A DNA stretch of 64,000 bases from Sphingomonadales bacterium EhC05. Its GTDB lineage: Bacteria; Pseudomonadota; Alphaproteobacteria; Sphingomonadales; Sphingomonadaceae. The stretch is from positions 62,001 to 126,000 of the forward strand of contig LXYP01000020.1 of assembly GCA_001650955.1 (NCBI GenBank), given 5' to 3'. Positions 51,581 to 60,762 of this stretch are shown one piece after another; the stretch's first letter is position 1, and each line of letters opens with the position of its first letter. Made by a program: the position numbers and the translations under genes. The notes beneath the pieces are model-generated. The model made no database searches. It was not told the DNA's origin and worked only from the letters and a program-made list of their open reading frames with translations.

Positions 51581-53530
51581 TCATGGAGTAACAATATCAA
51601 ATTGCGGATTAACTTCATCCAGCGCACCGAACATAGCTGCCATAAGGGCGGTATTCCCGGAAATCTCCATCGCACCAGTTTCGATCAGTGATAGCGCATT
51701 GACCTCCCTTAGCAGCAGCTTGGTAAAATCGCTTCGGCTGATCGTCACCCTTGCGGTCGCGGCATCATGGGGGCCATTTCTCGGGAACATCACGCTCTTG
51801 CCGAGATCAACGCTCACGGCTTCCTTACGGTCCGGGAAAATGAACTGAATGATGCCGCCGTCACTGCGCATCTTGCTCGGATTGAAGCGTGTTGCCAGAG
51901 CATCGAAAAGGTCAACTGCCGGAATACCGTTCAGCACCTTGGCGCTTGCGGTTGAAATACTGTCTTTTACATTATTCCCTTCGCGCAATTCCTTCGCGCC
52001 GACCAGATAGATATTGCGCCATGTTCCTGCTTCGGTTTGAAAGCCGAGTTGTTCATAGGTCGATGCCAACCATTTGCGCGCGACTTCATTGGATCCGTCG
52101 GCGAAGACCAGATGATTGAAAATCGTCGCGGCCCAGCGGTAATCGCCATCGGCAAAGGCTTGTTCGCCAACCGCCAGAGTCTTGTCAGCACCGCCCATCG
52201 CCGCGACATATTTGGTGGACGCTTCAACGGGTGGCAATTGATGATAAAGGGCCGGGTTCGCGTCCCACCAGCCGAAATAGCGCTGATAGACCGCCTTGCT
52301 GTTGTGATTGAGCGTCCCATAATAATCGCGCACGCCGAAGTCGGTTTTGGCGAAATCGGGCTCACCGATATTCTCCGCAATCTCGTGCATGGTCGCGCCC
52401 TGATTGGCTTGGCGCATGGTTTGGTCGTGGACATAACGGTAAAGGCCACGCTGGTTTTTCAGCGCGTCTTGAACATTGTCGGCCCCCCATGTCGGCCAGT
52501 GATGGGAAGCGAGCAGGACATCCGACTTCGCGCCATATTTGGCGAGCATATTGTCGATGACCTTGCTCCATTTCAGCGTGTCGCGGACCAGTGCTCCGCG
52601 CGGAGTGAGGACATTGTGAAAGGTGCGGGTGACCACTTCGGCGGTATGCAGCGCCTTATATTGCGGGAGGTAGAAGACAAATTCAGCCGGTGCTTCGGTT
52701 TCCCCGGCATCCATAAATTCAAAGGTAATGCCATCGACCGTCAGCGTCTCGCCATCCTTGCTGATGCTCCTGGTCGGGGGGAGCAGCGCGACATTTCCAC
52801 TCGACAATTTCTGACCGAGACCGCCGCCGACATGGCCGGTGGTGGATGGGCTAAGCGCGGTACCAAATTGAAACTGGACCCGACGGTTCATCGCTGTCCC
52901 GGCAATGACGCTTTCCCCGATCGACTCGGCGAGAAAACCATGCGGTGCGATAATCTGCACTTTGCCGGCCTGAATATCGCTCACCGATGTCACGCCATTG
53001 ACCCCGCCAAAATGATCGCCATGGCTGTGGGTGAAGAGAACCGCGACGACCGGGCGATCACCGAGAGTTTTATTTGCCAAAGCAAGCCCCGCCTTGGACG
53101 GAGCAGGCGTCGTCAGCGGATCAATGATGATCCAGCCGGTCTTGCCAGCGATCAATGTCATCTGCGCCAGATCATAGCCGCGGATCTGATAGATTCCCGG
53201 TACGACTTCGAACAGGCCATGAATGCTGTTGAGCTTGCCTTGCCGCCAGAGCGATGGATTGACCGTGTCGGGAGCCTCGCCTTTCAGGAAATCAAACTGG
53301 TTCACATCCCATGCGACGGACCCGTCGGCATTAAGGATCTGATCCTCTTCGATCCGCGCCAGAAAACCCCGATTGGCATTTTCAAAATCGGTTTGATCGG
53401 CAATCGGCAGACGCGCTGCAACCTCGGCATTGGCCGCCTTGGTGGCTTCCGTCGCAATGCCTTGCGGCGGTGCAGCCTGGGTTGCGGTCGCTGCTGTGAA
53501 CGTCGCCAACGCGAAAATCAATTTCTTCAT
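51581..53530 (-). CDS. Alkyl sulfatase of the metallo-beta-lactamase fold (SdsA-like), exported
   Basis: 649 residues from ATG 53530; the upstream open frame is inside the crotonase gene. Signal peptide about 1-20 (LIFALATFTAATATQAA). The di-zinc motif is HSHGDH at 168-173 (FTHSHGDHFGGVNGV). A helical dimerisation domain follows and a C-terminal SCP2-like domain completes the SdsA-type three-domain layout. Hydrolyses alkyl sulfates to alcohols in the periplasm, feeding fatty-alcohol oxidation. Only 1 bp separates it from the crotonase stop, so the two are co-transcribed. Confidence 0.92.
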   Translation of the reverse strand: MKKLIFALATFTAATATQAAPPQGIATEATKAANAEVAARLPIADQTDFENANRGFLARIEEDQILNADGSVAWDVNQFDFLKGEAPDTVNPSLWRQGKLNSIHGLFEVVPGIYQIRGYDLAQMTLIAGKTGWIIIDPLTTPAPSKAGLALANKTLGDRPVVAVLFTHSHGDHFGGVNGVTSVSDIQAGKVQIIAPHGFLAESIGESVIAGTAMNRRVQFQFGTALSPSTTGHVGGGLGQKLSSGNVALLPPTRSISKDGETLTVDGITFEFMDAGETEAPAEFVFYLPQYKALHTAEVVTRTFHNVLTPRGALVRDTLKWSKVIDNMLAKYGAKSDVLLASHHWPTWGADNVQDALKNQRGLYRYVHDQTMRQANQGATMHEIAENIGEPDFAKTDFGVRDYYGTLNHNSKAVYQRYFGWWDANPALYHQLPPVEASTKYVAAMGGADKTLAVGEQAFADGDYRWAATIFNHLVFADGSNEVARKWLASTYEQLGFQTEAGTWRNIYLVGAKELREGNNVKDSISTASAKVLNGIPAVDLFDALATRFNPSKMRSDGGIIQFIFPDRKEAVSVDLGKSVMFPRNGPHDAATARVTISRSDFTKLLLREVNALSLIETGAMEISGNTALMAAMFGALDEVNPQFDIVTP

Positions 53531-53531
53531 C

Positions 53532-54329
53532 TCAAGCACCCTTGAATACCGGTTTGCGCTTTTCCAATATCGCATCAATTGCCTCGCGATGATCATCCAG
53601 CTGTTGCAAGACACCCTGAAACAAGGCGGCCTGATCGAGATTTTCCTTGAGCGTCACGCTCTGTGCGGTGCGCACCAATTCCTTGGTCTTGCGGATCGCG
53701 AGCGGCGGCAGGCCGACGACTATCTCTGCCAGCTCATAGGCGCGCGCGCGCAGCTCATCATTTGCAACAACCTCAGATACCAGCCCATAATCCAGCGCCT
53801 TGTGGGCATCGATAAATTCGCCGGTGAACAACATTTGATTGGCACGGGCCTGTCCGATGATCCGCGGCAGCAACCAGGCTCCGCCATCGCCGGGAATGAT
53901 ACCGACCCGCAGAAAACTCTCGGCAAAAATTGCATCTTCGCCAGCGATACGAATATCGCACATCGTGGTCAGATCATTTCCGGCGCCAATGGCGTGGCCG
54001 TTAACCGCAGCAATCACTGGCACAGAAATCTGGGAGAAGGCTAGCGGGATGCGTTGAATGCCGGTCTTGTACCAATTTTCGATTTCCAACGGCGTCATAT
54101 TCTGCTCGGCGGTCATCGCCTTGATCTCGTGCAGATTGCCGCCGGAGGAAAAGCTTTTGCCATTGGCCGCCAGCACGACGCAACTGACCCCGGCATCCGC
54201 GTCGGCTGTGTTGATCGCGTTGACCAAGGCTTCGCACAGATCTTTCGACAGTGCGTTGCGCGTTTCTGGCTTGTTCAACGTGATTGTAACGATGCGGTCA
54301 TTTTTCTCGTAGAGAACGACGTCACCCAT
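53532..54329 (-). CDS. Enoyl-CoA hydratase/isomerase (crotonase family)
   Basis: 265 residues. Oxyanion-hole segments LAANGKSFSSGGNLHEIKAM and AVNGHAIGAGNDLTTMCDIRIA, and the acid/base region FLRVGIIPGDGGAWLLPRI, are clear. Hydrates or isomerises unsaturated acyl-CoA. Operon with the alkyl sulfatase downstream. Confidence 0.9.
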   Translation of the reverse strand: MGDVVLYEKNDRIVTITLNKPETRNALSKDLCEALVNAINTADADAGVSCVVLAANGKSFSSGGNLHEIKAMTAEQNMTPLEIENWYKTGIQRIPLAFSQISVPVIAAVNGHAIGAGNDLTTMCDIRIAGEDAIFAESFLRVGIIPGDGGAWLLPRIIGQARANQMLFTGEFIDAHKALDYGLVSEVVANDELRARAYELAEIVVGLPPLAIRKTKELVRTAQSVTLKENLDQAALFQGVLQQLDDHREAIDAILEKRKPVFKGA

Positions 54330-54428
54330 CAGAAATTCCTTTACCCTGCGTTTATTTTCTTATCGCAACGTCATTGCAGGGCATTTGGGATTCTGCAAGA
54401 CTCGCCATCACGAAACCGATAAACAGCT

Positions 54429-54911
54429 ATGATGATATCCCATTCCAACATCTCAGCAAGCCAACAGGAATCGGGCTTCACGCTGGTGGAGCTGATGATC
54501 GTCCTGGTGATCATGGGGCTGATGGCCTCGATTGTCATGCTGTCGATGCCGGGTGGGCGCAGTGCGCTGGATCAGGATGCCCAGAGATTTGCTGCGAGAA
54601 CCGCAGCGCTTCGCGACAATGCGATCCTGCAATCCCGCCCGATGGCGGTGCAGATCACGCCGTCAGGCTATAGTTTTCTCGAACGCCGCAAAGGCAGCTG
54701 GTCGGTGATTGAAGACAAGCCGTTTATCTCAACCAGCTGGTCAAATGGTGTCCTGGCCACCACCGGGGACAGTGGATCGCTGCTTATCAGTTTTGAGAGC
54801 ACCGGCCTGCCTGCGGAGCAGGTGGACGTGACTTTGCAGAGAGAAGAATTTCGCCGGGTCATTATGATTGCGCCGATGGGTGACGTGAAACTGGTCGGAA
54901 CATCCCGATGA
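54429..54911 (+). CDS. gspH: Type II secretion minor pseudopilin GspH
   Basis: 160 residues. Prepilin peptidase site at Gly16-Phe17 with the conserved +5 Glu (GFTLVELMIVLVIMGLMAS), then a GspH-type globular domain (ALDQDAQRFAARTAALRDNAILQSRPM). Minor pseudopilins build the tip of the type II secretion pseudopilus. The rest of the usual gsp operon is not in the window. Overlaps gspI by 4 bp. Confidence 0.88.
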   Translation: MMISHSNISASQQESGFTLVELMIVLVIMGLMASIVMLSMPGGRSALDQDAQRFAARTAALRDNAILQSRPMAVQITPSGYSFLERRKGSWSVIEDKPFISTSWSNGVLATTGDSGSLLISFESTGLPAEQVDVTLQREEFRRVIMIAPMGDVKLVGTSR

Positions 54912-55306
54912 GAATCTCGACATCCAGAGGCGAGCGGGGCTTCACTTTGATCGAAATGCTTGTTGCCTTGTCGGTTTTCAGTCTGGCTGCACTCGCCTTG
55001 ATCCGTCTGCAGGCCTTTACCACGCGCAATGCAGCTGAGCTCGAATTGCGCGTGATTGCGCAATCGGTCGTCCGCAATCGGTCCGTCGAGATATTGACCG
55101 ACCCGCGACCGCCATCCTTGGGAGAAACGGAAGGCGCGGTTGAAAATGGCGGACTCAAATGGAACTGGTCGCAAAATGCAAAGTTGACTGAGGATCAGCG
55201 GTTTGTTCAGATCGATATCACCGCTCGTGAAGAACGAAGCGGCGCGCCGGCTTCGCTCACGATATTGCGGCCCTCCGCGCAATTGCCGGATGGTCCGGAG
55301 CGTTAA
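54908..55306 (+). CDS. gspI: Type II secretion minor pseudopilin GspI
   Basis: 132 residues. Prepilin site Gly11-Phe12 with +5 Glu16 (RGFTLIEMLVALSVFSLAALAL) followed by a short domain with AELELRVIAQSVVRNRSVE and WNWSQNAKLTED, typical of GspI. Its ATG overlaps the gspH stop (ATGA). GspJ and GspK genes, which normally follow, are absent here. Confidence 0.87.
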   Translation: MRISTSRGERGFTLIEMLVALSVFSLAALALIRLQAFTTRNAAELELRVIAQSVVRNRSVEILTDPRPPSLGETEGAVENGGLKWNWSQNAKLTEDQRFVQIDITAREERSGAPASLTILRPSAQLPDGPER

Positions 55307-55388
55307 CCGGCACAATAGGAAACTCAAGCCTTGCAGCCGCGCGCCCATGGAGTAAAAGCCTTGTCAGAACAGACTATCAGGATGGATA

Positions 55389-56138
55389 ATGAGCAAACTT
55401 GAAGACGCGTTGGATAATTTTGACGAAGATGACATTCCTGAAGATGAGGAATTGCAGCCGGAATGGTGGGATTTCGATGATCATGCCGAAATGGTCGAGG
55501 CTATTGCTGGTGATATCGCGTTCATAATCGAAAGTGCGCTCGATGCGCGCGGCGACGCGCTGCTGGCTCTGCCGGTGAGCCCAGAGGCTTTGCCGGTGCT
55601 GGAAGCGCTGGCCGAAAAACAGATCAAATGGAAACATGTGACGATCATTCCGACCCATGACTATCTCATCCCGCTCGATGATCCGCGCAGCCATGTCAAA
55701 AAACTCGCGGAACTTTTCCTCACCCGTGGTGCGCGGGTATTGCCACTGGCCCCGGATCACGAGGACTATCACATGGCCGGTGCGGCCGCTGATGCTCGGT
55801 TGCAGGACACCAAATGGCCGCTTGATCTGGTCTGGCTGGGCATGGGCGCCGATGGCAGCACCGCAGGGATCAGGGAAAGTGCGGACATGGAAGAAGCGCT
55901 GGATGGGCCGCCCGAGAAGCGCGCGGTTGGATTGCTGCCAGATGAGGGCGATATTCCGTTGGTTACGATTACCAAGGCCGCGATTTGCGAAGCGCGAACG
56001 GTCGTGGTGATGCTCAAAGGTGCCGCTGCCCAGTCGATGCTCGAGGCGGAAATCGAACACGGTGCGACCAGCATGGCGCCGATCGGCCGGGTCTTTGCCG
56101 ACCTTGCTGTTGCTGTGGATATCTATGTTGAAAATTAG
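55389..56138 (+). CDS. 6-phosphogluconolactonase-like protein lacking the usual active-site signature
   Basis: 249 residues. An acidic N-terminal extension (about residues 9-30, DNFDEDDIPEDEELQPEW) precedes a fold resembling Pgl/glucosamine isomerases: IKWKHVTIIPTHDYLIPLDDPRSH, then LDLVWLGMGADGSTAGI. Catalytic Pgl members have GEDGHTAS at that point; here the His is Ser, and the N-terminal SGGxTP phosphate loop is missing. So it is a homologue, probably without lactonase activity or with a new one. Not near pentose phosphate genes. Confidence 0.7.
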   Translation: MSKLEDALDNFDEDDIPEDEELQPEWWDFDDHAEMVEAIAGDIAFIIESALDARGDALLALPVSPEALPVLEALAEKQIKWKHVTIIPTHDYLIPLDDPRSHVKKLAELFLTRGARVLPLAPDHEDYHMAGAAADARLQDTKWPLDLVWLGMGADGSTAGIRESADMEEALDGPPEKRAVGLLPDEGDIPLVTITKAAICEARTVVVMLKGAAAQSMLEAEIEHGATSMAPIGRVFADLAVAVDIYVEN

Positions 56139-56186
56139 GGAGTTAATCGCAGCTGTCTATCGCTAGCATTTGCGACAATTCATTGA

Positions 56187-56204
56187 TTTAATCGATCGCT
56201 TAAA
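56187..56204. promoter_or_regulatory. 18-bp operator-like palindrome, site 4
   Basis: TTTAATCGATCGCTTAAA fits TTTAAYCGNNYRNTTAAM. It ends 62 bp before the acyl-CoA synthetase start, in front of the synthetase-P450-ALDH gene group. Confidence 0.65.
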
Positions 56205-56266
56205 CCATGATGGGTGAAACGAATCGCTGATTTCAGGCGATCATCTATTTTGGAGAGCCGAAAGCC

Positions 56267-57802
56267 ATGCATCCGTCCATTCACGCGCAGGAATGTCCTG
56301 ACCGCCCCGCCATTATCATGGCGGGGTCCGGAAAGACCGAAACATTTGCGGAACTCGACAAAGCCAGCAATCGATTTGCCCATTTATACCGCGAAAATGG
56401 TTTGCAGGTCGGCGATACAGTCGCAATTCTTCTCGATAATCATCCGAATTTCTTCGACATCGTCTGGGGTGCGCAGCGTTCCGGGCTCTATTATGTGGCG
56501 ATTCCGAGCCGTCTGACGGCCGCCGAGAGCAGCTATATTCTCTCGGATTGTGGTGCCGATATGTTGATCAGTTCCGAATCCAAATTGGCGGTTCTGGATG
56601 AGCTGAAATCGCTCAATCCAAATGTGAAGCAGCTTGTCTTTGGCGGCAGCGATGAGCGCGCCGCTGAACCTCAATTGGCGGCAATGCCCGCGACGCCGAT
56701 TGCCGATGAACGTCACGGCACGGACATGCTCTATTCGTCCGGCACCACCGGTCGCCCCAAGGGCGTGCGCATTCCCTTTCCGCAAAGCGAAGATATCACG
56801 CAGGTCAATGCGCTGGTGATGATGGCGCAGGGTGCATTTGGTTTCACGCCTGGCTGCACTTATTTATCGCCCGCTCCGCTCTATCATGCCGCACCGCTGC
56901 GCTGGTGCATGACGGTACACAAGCTAGGTGGCACGGTAATCATCATGGAGAAATTCGATCCCGAGCAGGCTCTGGCTCTGATCGAGAAATATCAGGTCAA
57001 TGTCAGCCAGTGGGTTCCCACGCATTTCAACCGCATGCTGAAACTGCCGGAAGAGACCAAAGCGAAATATGATGTGTCGTCGCTCAAATCGGCGGTTCAC
57101 GCGGCCGCGCCTTGCCCGATTCCGGTAAAGGAAAAAATGATTGATTGGTGGGGCCCGATCTTGATGGAATATTATGCCGGGTCGGAAGGCAATGGCTTTA
57201 CATTTATCAACGCGGCCGACTGGCTGGAACATAAGGGTTCGGTAGGCAAGGCACTGCTGGGCACGGTGCGGATCTGCGACGAAAATGATGATGAAGTCCC
57301 AATCGGCGAAGAGGGCCAGATCTATTTCGAAGGCGGCGCGCCTTTCAGCTATCATAATGATCCTGAGAAAACCAAAGCGGCAGCCAATAAACATGGCTGG
57401 ACCTCGCTCGGCGACGTCGGCAAAGTCGATGAAGACGGCTATCTCTATCTGACCGACCGCAAGAGCTTCATGATTATTTCCGGCGGTGTGAATATCTATC
57501 CGCAGGAGATAGAAAATCTGCTAATCTCGCATCCGCAAATTGCCGACGCAGCCGTCATTGGCGCGCCCGACGAAGATATGGGTGAAAAAGTGGTCGCCGT
57601 TGTCCAGCCATCGGACATGGCCAATGCCACGCCCGAATTTGCGCAGGAACTAGAGGCTTATCTGCGTCAGACTTTGTCTGGCGTCAAAGTACCGCGCCAG
57701 ATCGATTTTCGGGCAGAATTGCCGCGAGAGGCAACCGGAAAGCTCTACAAGCGCCTGCTCCGTGATGAATATTGGGGCAAGACAGGCAGCCGGATCGTTT
57801 AA
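56267..57802 (+). CDS. Acyl-CoA synthetase (AMP-forming, AMP-binding family)
   Basis: 511 residues. The AMP-binding motif is MLYSSGTTGRPKG at about 154-166; further motifs are YYAGSEGNG (adenine), GWTSLGDVGKVDEDGYLYLTDR, and the C-terminal catalytic Lys in REATGKLYKRLLR. Activates a carboxylic acid to its CoA thioester, the entry step for the downstream beta-oxidation genes. GGAGAG precedes the ATG. Followed after 11 bp by the P450 gene. Confidence 0.93.
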   Translation: MHPSIHAQECPDRPAIIMAGSGKTETFAELDKASNRFAHLYRENGLQVGDTVAILLDNHPNFFDIVWGAQRSGLYYVAIPSRLTAAESSYILSDCGADMLISSESKLAVLDELKSLNPNVKQLVFGGSDERAAEPQLAAMPATPIADERHGTDMLYSSGTTGRPKGVRIPFPQSEDITQVNALVMMAQGAFGFTPGCTYLSPAPLYHAAPLRWCMTVHKLGGTVIIMEKFDPEQALALIEKYQVNVSQWVPTHFNRMLKLPEETKAKYDVSSLKSAVHAAAPCPIPVKEKMIDWWGPILMEYYAGSEGNGFTFINAADWLEHKGSVGKALLGTVRICDENDDEVPIGEEGQIYFEGGAPFSYHNDPEKTKAAANKHGWTSLGDVGKVDEDGYLYLTDRKSFMIISGGVNIYPQEIENLLISHPQIADAAVIGAPDEDMGEKVVAVVQPSDMANATPEFAQELEAYLRQTLSGVKVPRQIDFRAELPREATGKLYKRLLRDEYWGKTGSRIV

Positions 57803-57813
57803 GGAGATAAGCC

Positions 57814-59112
57814 ATGGCCACAAACTCTATTCCTACGCTTTCACCCGACTTGGCGACGGCGGTGATCGATCCCAACAGCTATGCGGAGTGGGATGGGCTG
57901 CTCGATAAATTTGACTGGCTTCGGGAGAATATGCCGGTGGGGAAAGTCGTTGCGGCGGATGATAGTTTCGACCCGTTCTGGCTGATAACCCGTTACGAAG
58001 ATGTCATGCGTATTTCAAAGGATAATCAGACATTCCTCAACAATCCTCGGCCGACCGTGCTCTCGACCAAGGACGCCATCGCCTTTTCTGAAAAGGTTAC
58101 GGGCAGCAAAATGCTGGTCGACTCGTTGGTGGTTTTTGATGCGCCAATTCACATGAAATATCGCCGGTTGACCCAAGACTGGTTCATGCCAAAAAATCTC
58201 AAGCTGCTGGAAGCGGAGATTGAGGCGCTCGCAAAAGTCACCGTGGACCGGCTCGTCAATGCCGGCGGCGAAGTCGATTTCGTTCCACTGGTTTCCGCGC
58301 CATACCCGCTTCATGTGGTGATGCAGATTCTGGGTGTGCCGGAAGCGGATGAACAGCGCATGTTGTTCCTCACCCAGCAGATGTTCGGCGGGCAAGATGA
58401 AGATTTGTCGGGTACGGGCCTGAAGGACATGACGCCCGAGCAGATGATGCAGGTCGTCGCGGGCGCAGTGGCCGATTTTGAGGCCTATTTTGCTAAGCTG
58501 GCGGAAGAAAAACGCGCCAATCCGACCGATGATGTGGCGACTATTATCGCCAATGCCGAGGTCGATGGCAAGCCGCTCAATGATCGCGATATGGCGGGCT
58601 ATTATATCATTGTGGCCAGCGCCGGCCATGACACGACTTCGGCATCAACTGCTGGTGCGATGATGGCACTGGCGCAAGATCCGGAGCAATTTGCGCGAGT
58701 CAAGGCAGACCGCAGTCTGTTGTCGGGCATAGTCGAGGAAGCGATACGCTGGACCACACCGGTGCAGCATTTCATGCGCACGGCGGCCGAAGATACCGAA
58801 ATTGGCGGTCAGAAAATCGCCAAGGATGATTGGTTGATGATCAACTATGTCGCAGCCAACCATGACCCGGCGCAATTTGACAATCCTCGCAAATTTGACG
58901 CAGCGCGATCGCCCAACCGTCATCTGGCTTTTGGGGCCGGCGCGCATCAATGCCTCGGCCTGCATCTGGCGCGGCTCGAAATGCGGATATTGTTCAATGA
59001 ATTGCTCGACCGGATCGAAACGCTCGAACTGGCGGGCGAACCGAAGCGTGCGAAATCGACCTTTGTTGGTGGACTAAAGACGCTTCCATTTCGATATAGT
59101 CTATCAAAATGA
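57814..59112 (+). CDS. Cytochrome P450
   Basis: 432 residues, soluble bacterial type. The oxygen-binding I-helix reads ASAGHDTTSAS, the ExxR motif lies in VEEAIRW, and the heme ligand is Cys380 in FGAGAHQCLGLHLAR. Resembles class I P450s of the CYP107/125-like size range. Electron partners (ferredoxin and reductase) are not adjacent. The position between an acyl-CoA synthetase and an aldehyde dehydrogenase suggests terminal hydroxylation of a hydrocarbon chain followed by oxidation to the acid. Confidence 0.93.
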   Translation: MATNSIPTLSPDLATAVIDPNSYAEWDGLLDKFDWLRENMPVGKVVAADDSFDPFWLITRYEDVMRISKDNQTFLNNPRPTVLSTKDAIAFSEKVTGSKMLVDSLVVFDAPIHMKYRRLTQDWFMPKNLKLLEAEIEALAKVTVDRLVNAGGEVDFVPLVSAPYPLHVVMQILGVPEADEQRMLFLTQQMFGGQDEDLSGTGLKDMTPEQMMQVVAGAVADFEAYFAKLAEEKRANPTDDVATIIANAEVDGKPLNDRDMAGYYIIVASAGHDTTSASTAGAMMALAQDPEQFARVKADRSLLSGIVEEAIRWTTPVQHFMRTAAEDTEIGGQKIAKDDWLMINYVAANHDPAQFDNPRKFDAARSPNRHLAFGAGAHQCLGLHLARLEMRILFNELLDRIETLELAGEPKRAKSTFVGGLKTLPFRYSLSK

Positions 59113-59197
59113 CAGGCGTGGCAGACCTTGTAATCGGCTATTGAGTGAATCAAATAGATATCAAACAACAGGCAAAACCCCTTTAAAGGAGAGCAAA

Positions 59198-60628
59198 ATG
59201 GTTACCCAATATAAGAATTTGATCAACGGAGAGATGGTTGGCACCTCCGAGATGCTTGATGTCGTGAACCCGGCAAATGAAGAAGTGATCGGTCAGGTTC
59301 CTGCTTCAGGTGAAGCGGAACTCAACTCGGCTGTCACTGCTGCTCGCGCGGCATTCAAGACTTGGTCGAAAAAGCCGATCGACGAGCGCCGTGCCGTGGT
59401 TCAGGCGATTGCCGGTGTGATCAATGAGAATAGTGATGAGCTGTTCCGCTTGCTGACCGCTGAACAGGGCAAGCCTCATGCGCAGGCCCAGGGCGAGATC
59501 ATGGGCGCCGCTTATATGGCTGGCTCACAGGCCACGCTCGAGCTGGAAGACGAGATCAATGAAGATACCGACGAACGTTTGAGCCGTACGCGCCGCGTCC
59601 CAGTGGGTGTCGTTGGCGGTATCGTGCCGTGGAACTTCCCGGTGATGATGGCGGTGCAGAAAATCGCACCAGCATTGCTGTCGGGCTGCACAATCGTTCT
59701 CAAGCCGTCCCCATTCACGCCGCTGACAACCTTGCGTCTGGCCGAACTGATCAAGGATGTTGCACCTCCGGGCGTGGTCAATATCATTACTGGTGAAGAC
59801 AGCCTTGGTCCGTTGATCACGGCACATCCGGACATTGATAAAATCACCTTCACCGGATCGACTGCGACCGGCAAGAAAATCATGGAAGGCGCTTCCAAAG
59901 ACCTCAAGCGGATCACGCTGGAACTGGGCGGCAATGACGCATCTATCGTTCTGCCTGACGCGAATGTCGAGAAAGTTGCCGAGCAGCTGTTCTGGTCGAG
60001 CTTTACCAACGCGGGTCAAATCTGCGTTGCTGCCAAGCGCATCTATATCCATGAGGATATCTATGATGAATTGAGCGCCGCAATCGCCAATTTTGCCAAA
60101 AATGTGAAGGTCGGTGATGGCGCGCAGCAGGGCACAGCGGTTGGACCGATCCAGAACAAAAAACAATATGAGCGGGTGCTGGAACTGGTTCAGGATGCCA
60201 AGGACAATGGCTATAAATTCCTCGTCGGCGGCGAAACCCAGGATGAGAGCATCCCGGGTTATTATGTCCCGATCACCATTCTCGACAATCCACCAGAAGA
60301 TGCACGGATTGTTGCGGAAGAACAATTCGGTCCGGTCATGCCGCTGATGAAATTCAGCACCACTGATGAAGTTATCGCGCGGGCAAATGACAGTGAATAT
60401 GGTCTTGCCGGTGCGGTCTGGACCGCAGATCCCGACGAAGGTGTTCGTGTGGCTGAGCAGCTCGAAACCGGTACGGTATGGGTCAATGAATTCCTTCACC
60501 TCTCCCCATTTGCGCCATTTGGTGGTCACAAGCAATCGGGCATGGGCGCCGAATATGGCAAAGAAGGGTTGCTCGAATTCACCTATCCACAGGTGATCAC
60601 GGTCAAAAAGAACAATGTGCCTGCCTAG
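59198..60628 (+). CDS. Aldehyde dehydrogenase (NAD(P)-dependent)
   Basis: 476 residues from ATG 59198 (AAAGGAGAG upstream; an earlier in-frame start is less likely). Motifs: VVGGIVPWNFPVMM (cofactor), GSTATGKKIM, general base Glu in LELGGNDASIV, and nucleophile Cys276 in NAGQICVAAKR. Oxidises an aldehyde to the carboxylate, plausibly the product of the P450 step. Ends with a terminator. Confidence 0.93.
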   Translation: MVTQYKNLINGEMVGTSEMLDVVNPANEEVIGQVPASGEAELNSAVTAARAAFKTWSKKPIDERRAVVQAIAGVINENSDELFRLLTAEQGKPHAQAQGEIMGAAYMAGSQATLELEDEINEDTDERLSRTRRVPVGVVGGIVPWNFPVMMAVQKIAPALLSGCTIVLKPSPFTPLTTLRLAELIKDVAPPGVVNIITGEDSLGPLITAHPDIDKITFTGSTATGKKIMEGASKDLKRITLELGGNDASIVLPDANVEKVAEQLFWSSFTNAGQICVAAKRIYIHEDIYDELSAAIANFAKNVKVGDGAQQGTAVGPIQNKKQYERVLELVQDAKDNGYKFLVGGETQDESIPGYYVPITILDNPPEDARIVAEEQFGPVMPLMKFSTTDEVIARANDSEYGLAGAVWTADPDEGVRVAEQLETGTVWVNEFLHLSPFAPFGGHKQSGMGAEYGKEGLLEFTYPQVITVKKNNVPA

Positions 60629-60654
60629 AGCTTGCACGATGTGAATGGAACAAG

Positions 60655-60687
60655 GCCGATTATCACAATTGTGGTGACCGGCTTTTT
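60655..60687 (+). terminator. Rho-independent terminator after the aldehyde dehydrogenase gene
   Basis: A 14-bp imperfect stem, GCCGATTATCACAA / TTGTGGTGACCGGC (two G-U pairs, one mismatch), is followed by five T residues. It separates the synthetase-P450-ALDH group from the thiolase group. Confidence 0.82.
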
Positions 60688-60711
60688 CATTTGACGCTAG
60701 GGCAGGTGCCC

Positions 60712-60729
60712 TTTAACCGATCAGTTAAA
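60712..60729. promoter_or_regulatory. 18-bp operator-like palindrome, site 5
   Basis: TTTAACCGATCAGTTAAA fits TTTAAYCGNNYRNTTAAM. It ends 33 bp before the thiolase start, a typical repressor position. Confidence 0.65.
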
Positions 60730-60762
60730 TTTTCGATTCTCAACTATTGAAGGAGCAGGAAT

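Noticed and set aside
52037-53545. 502-residue plus-strand open frame
   Set aside because: Antisense to the alkyl sulfatase, whose catalytic motifs and signal peptide are unmistakable.
59525-60637. 370-residue minus-strand open frame
   Set aside because: Shadow of the aldehyde dehydrogenase gene.
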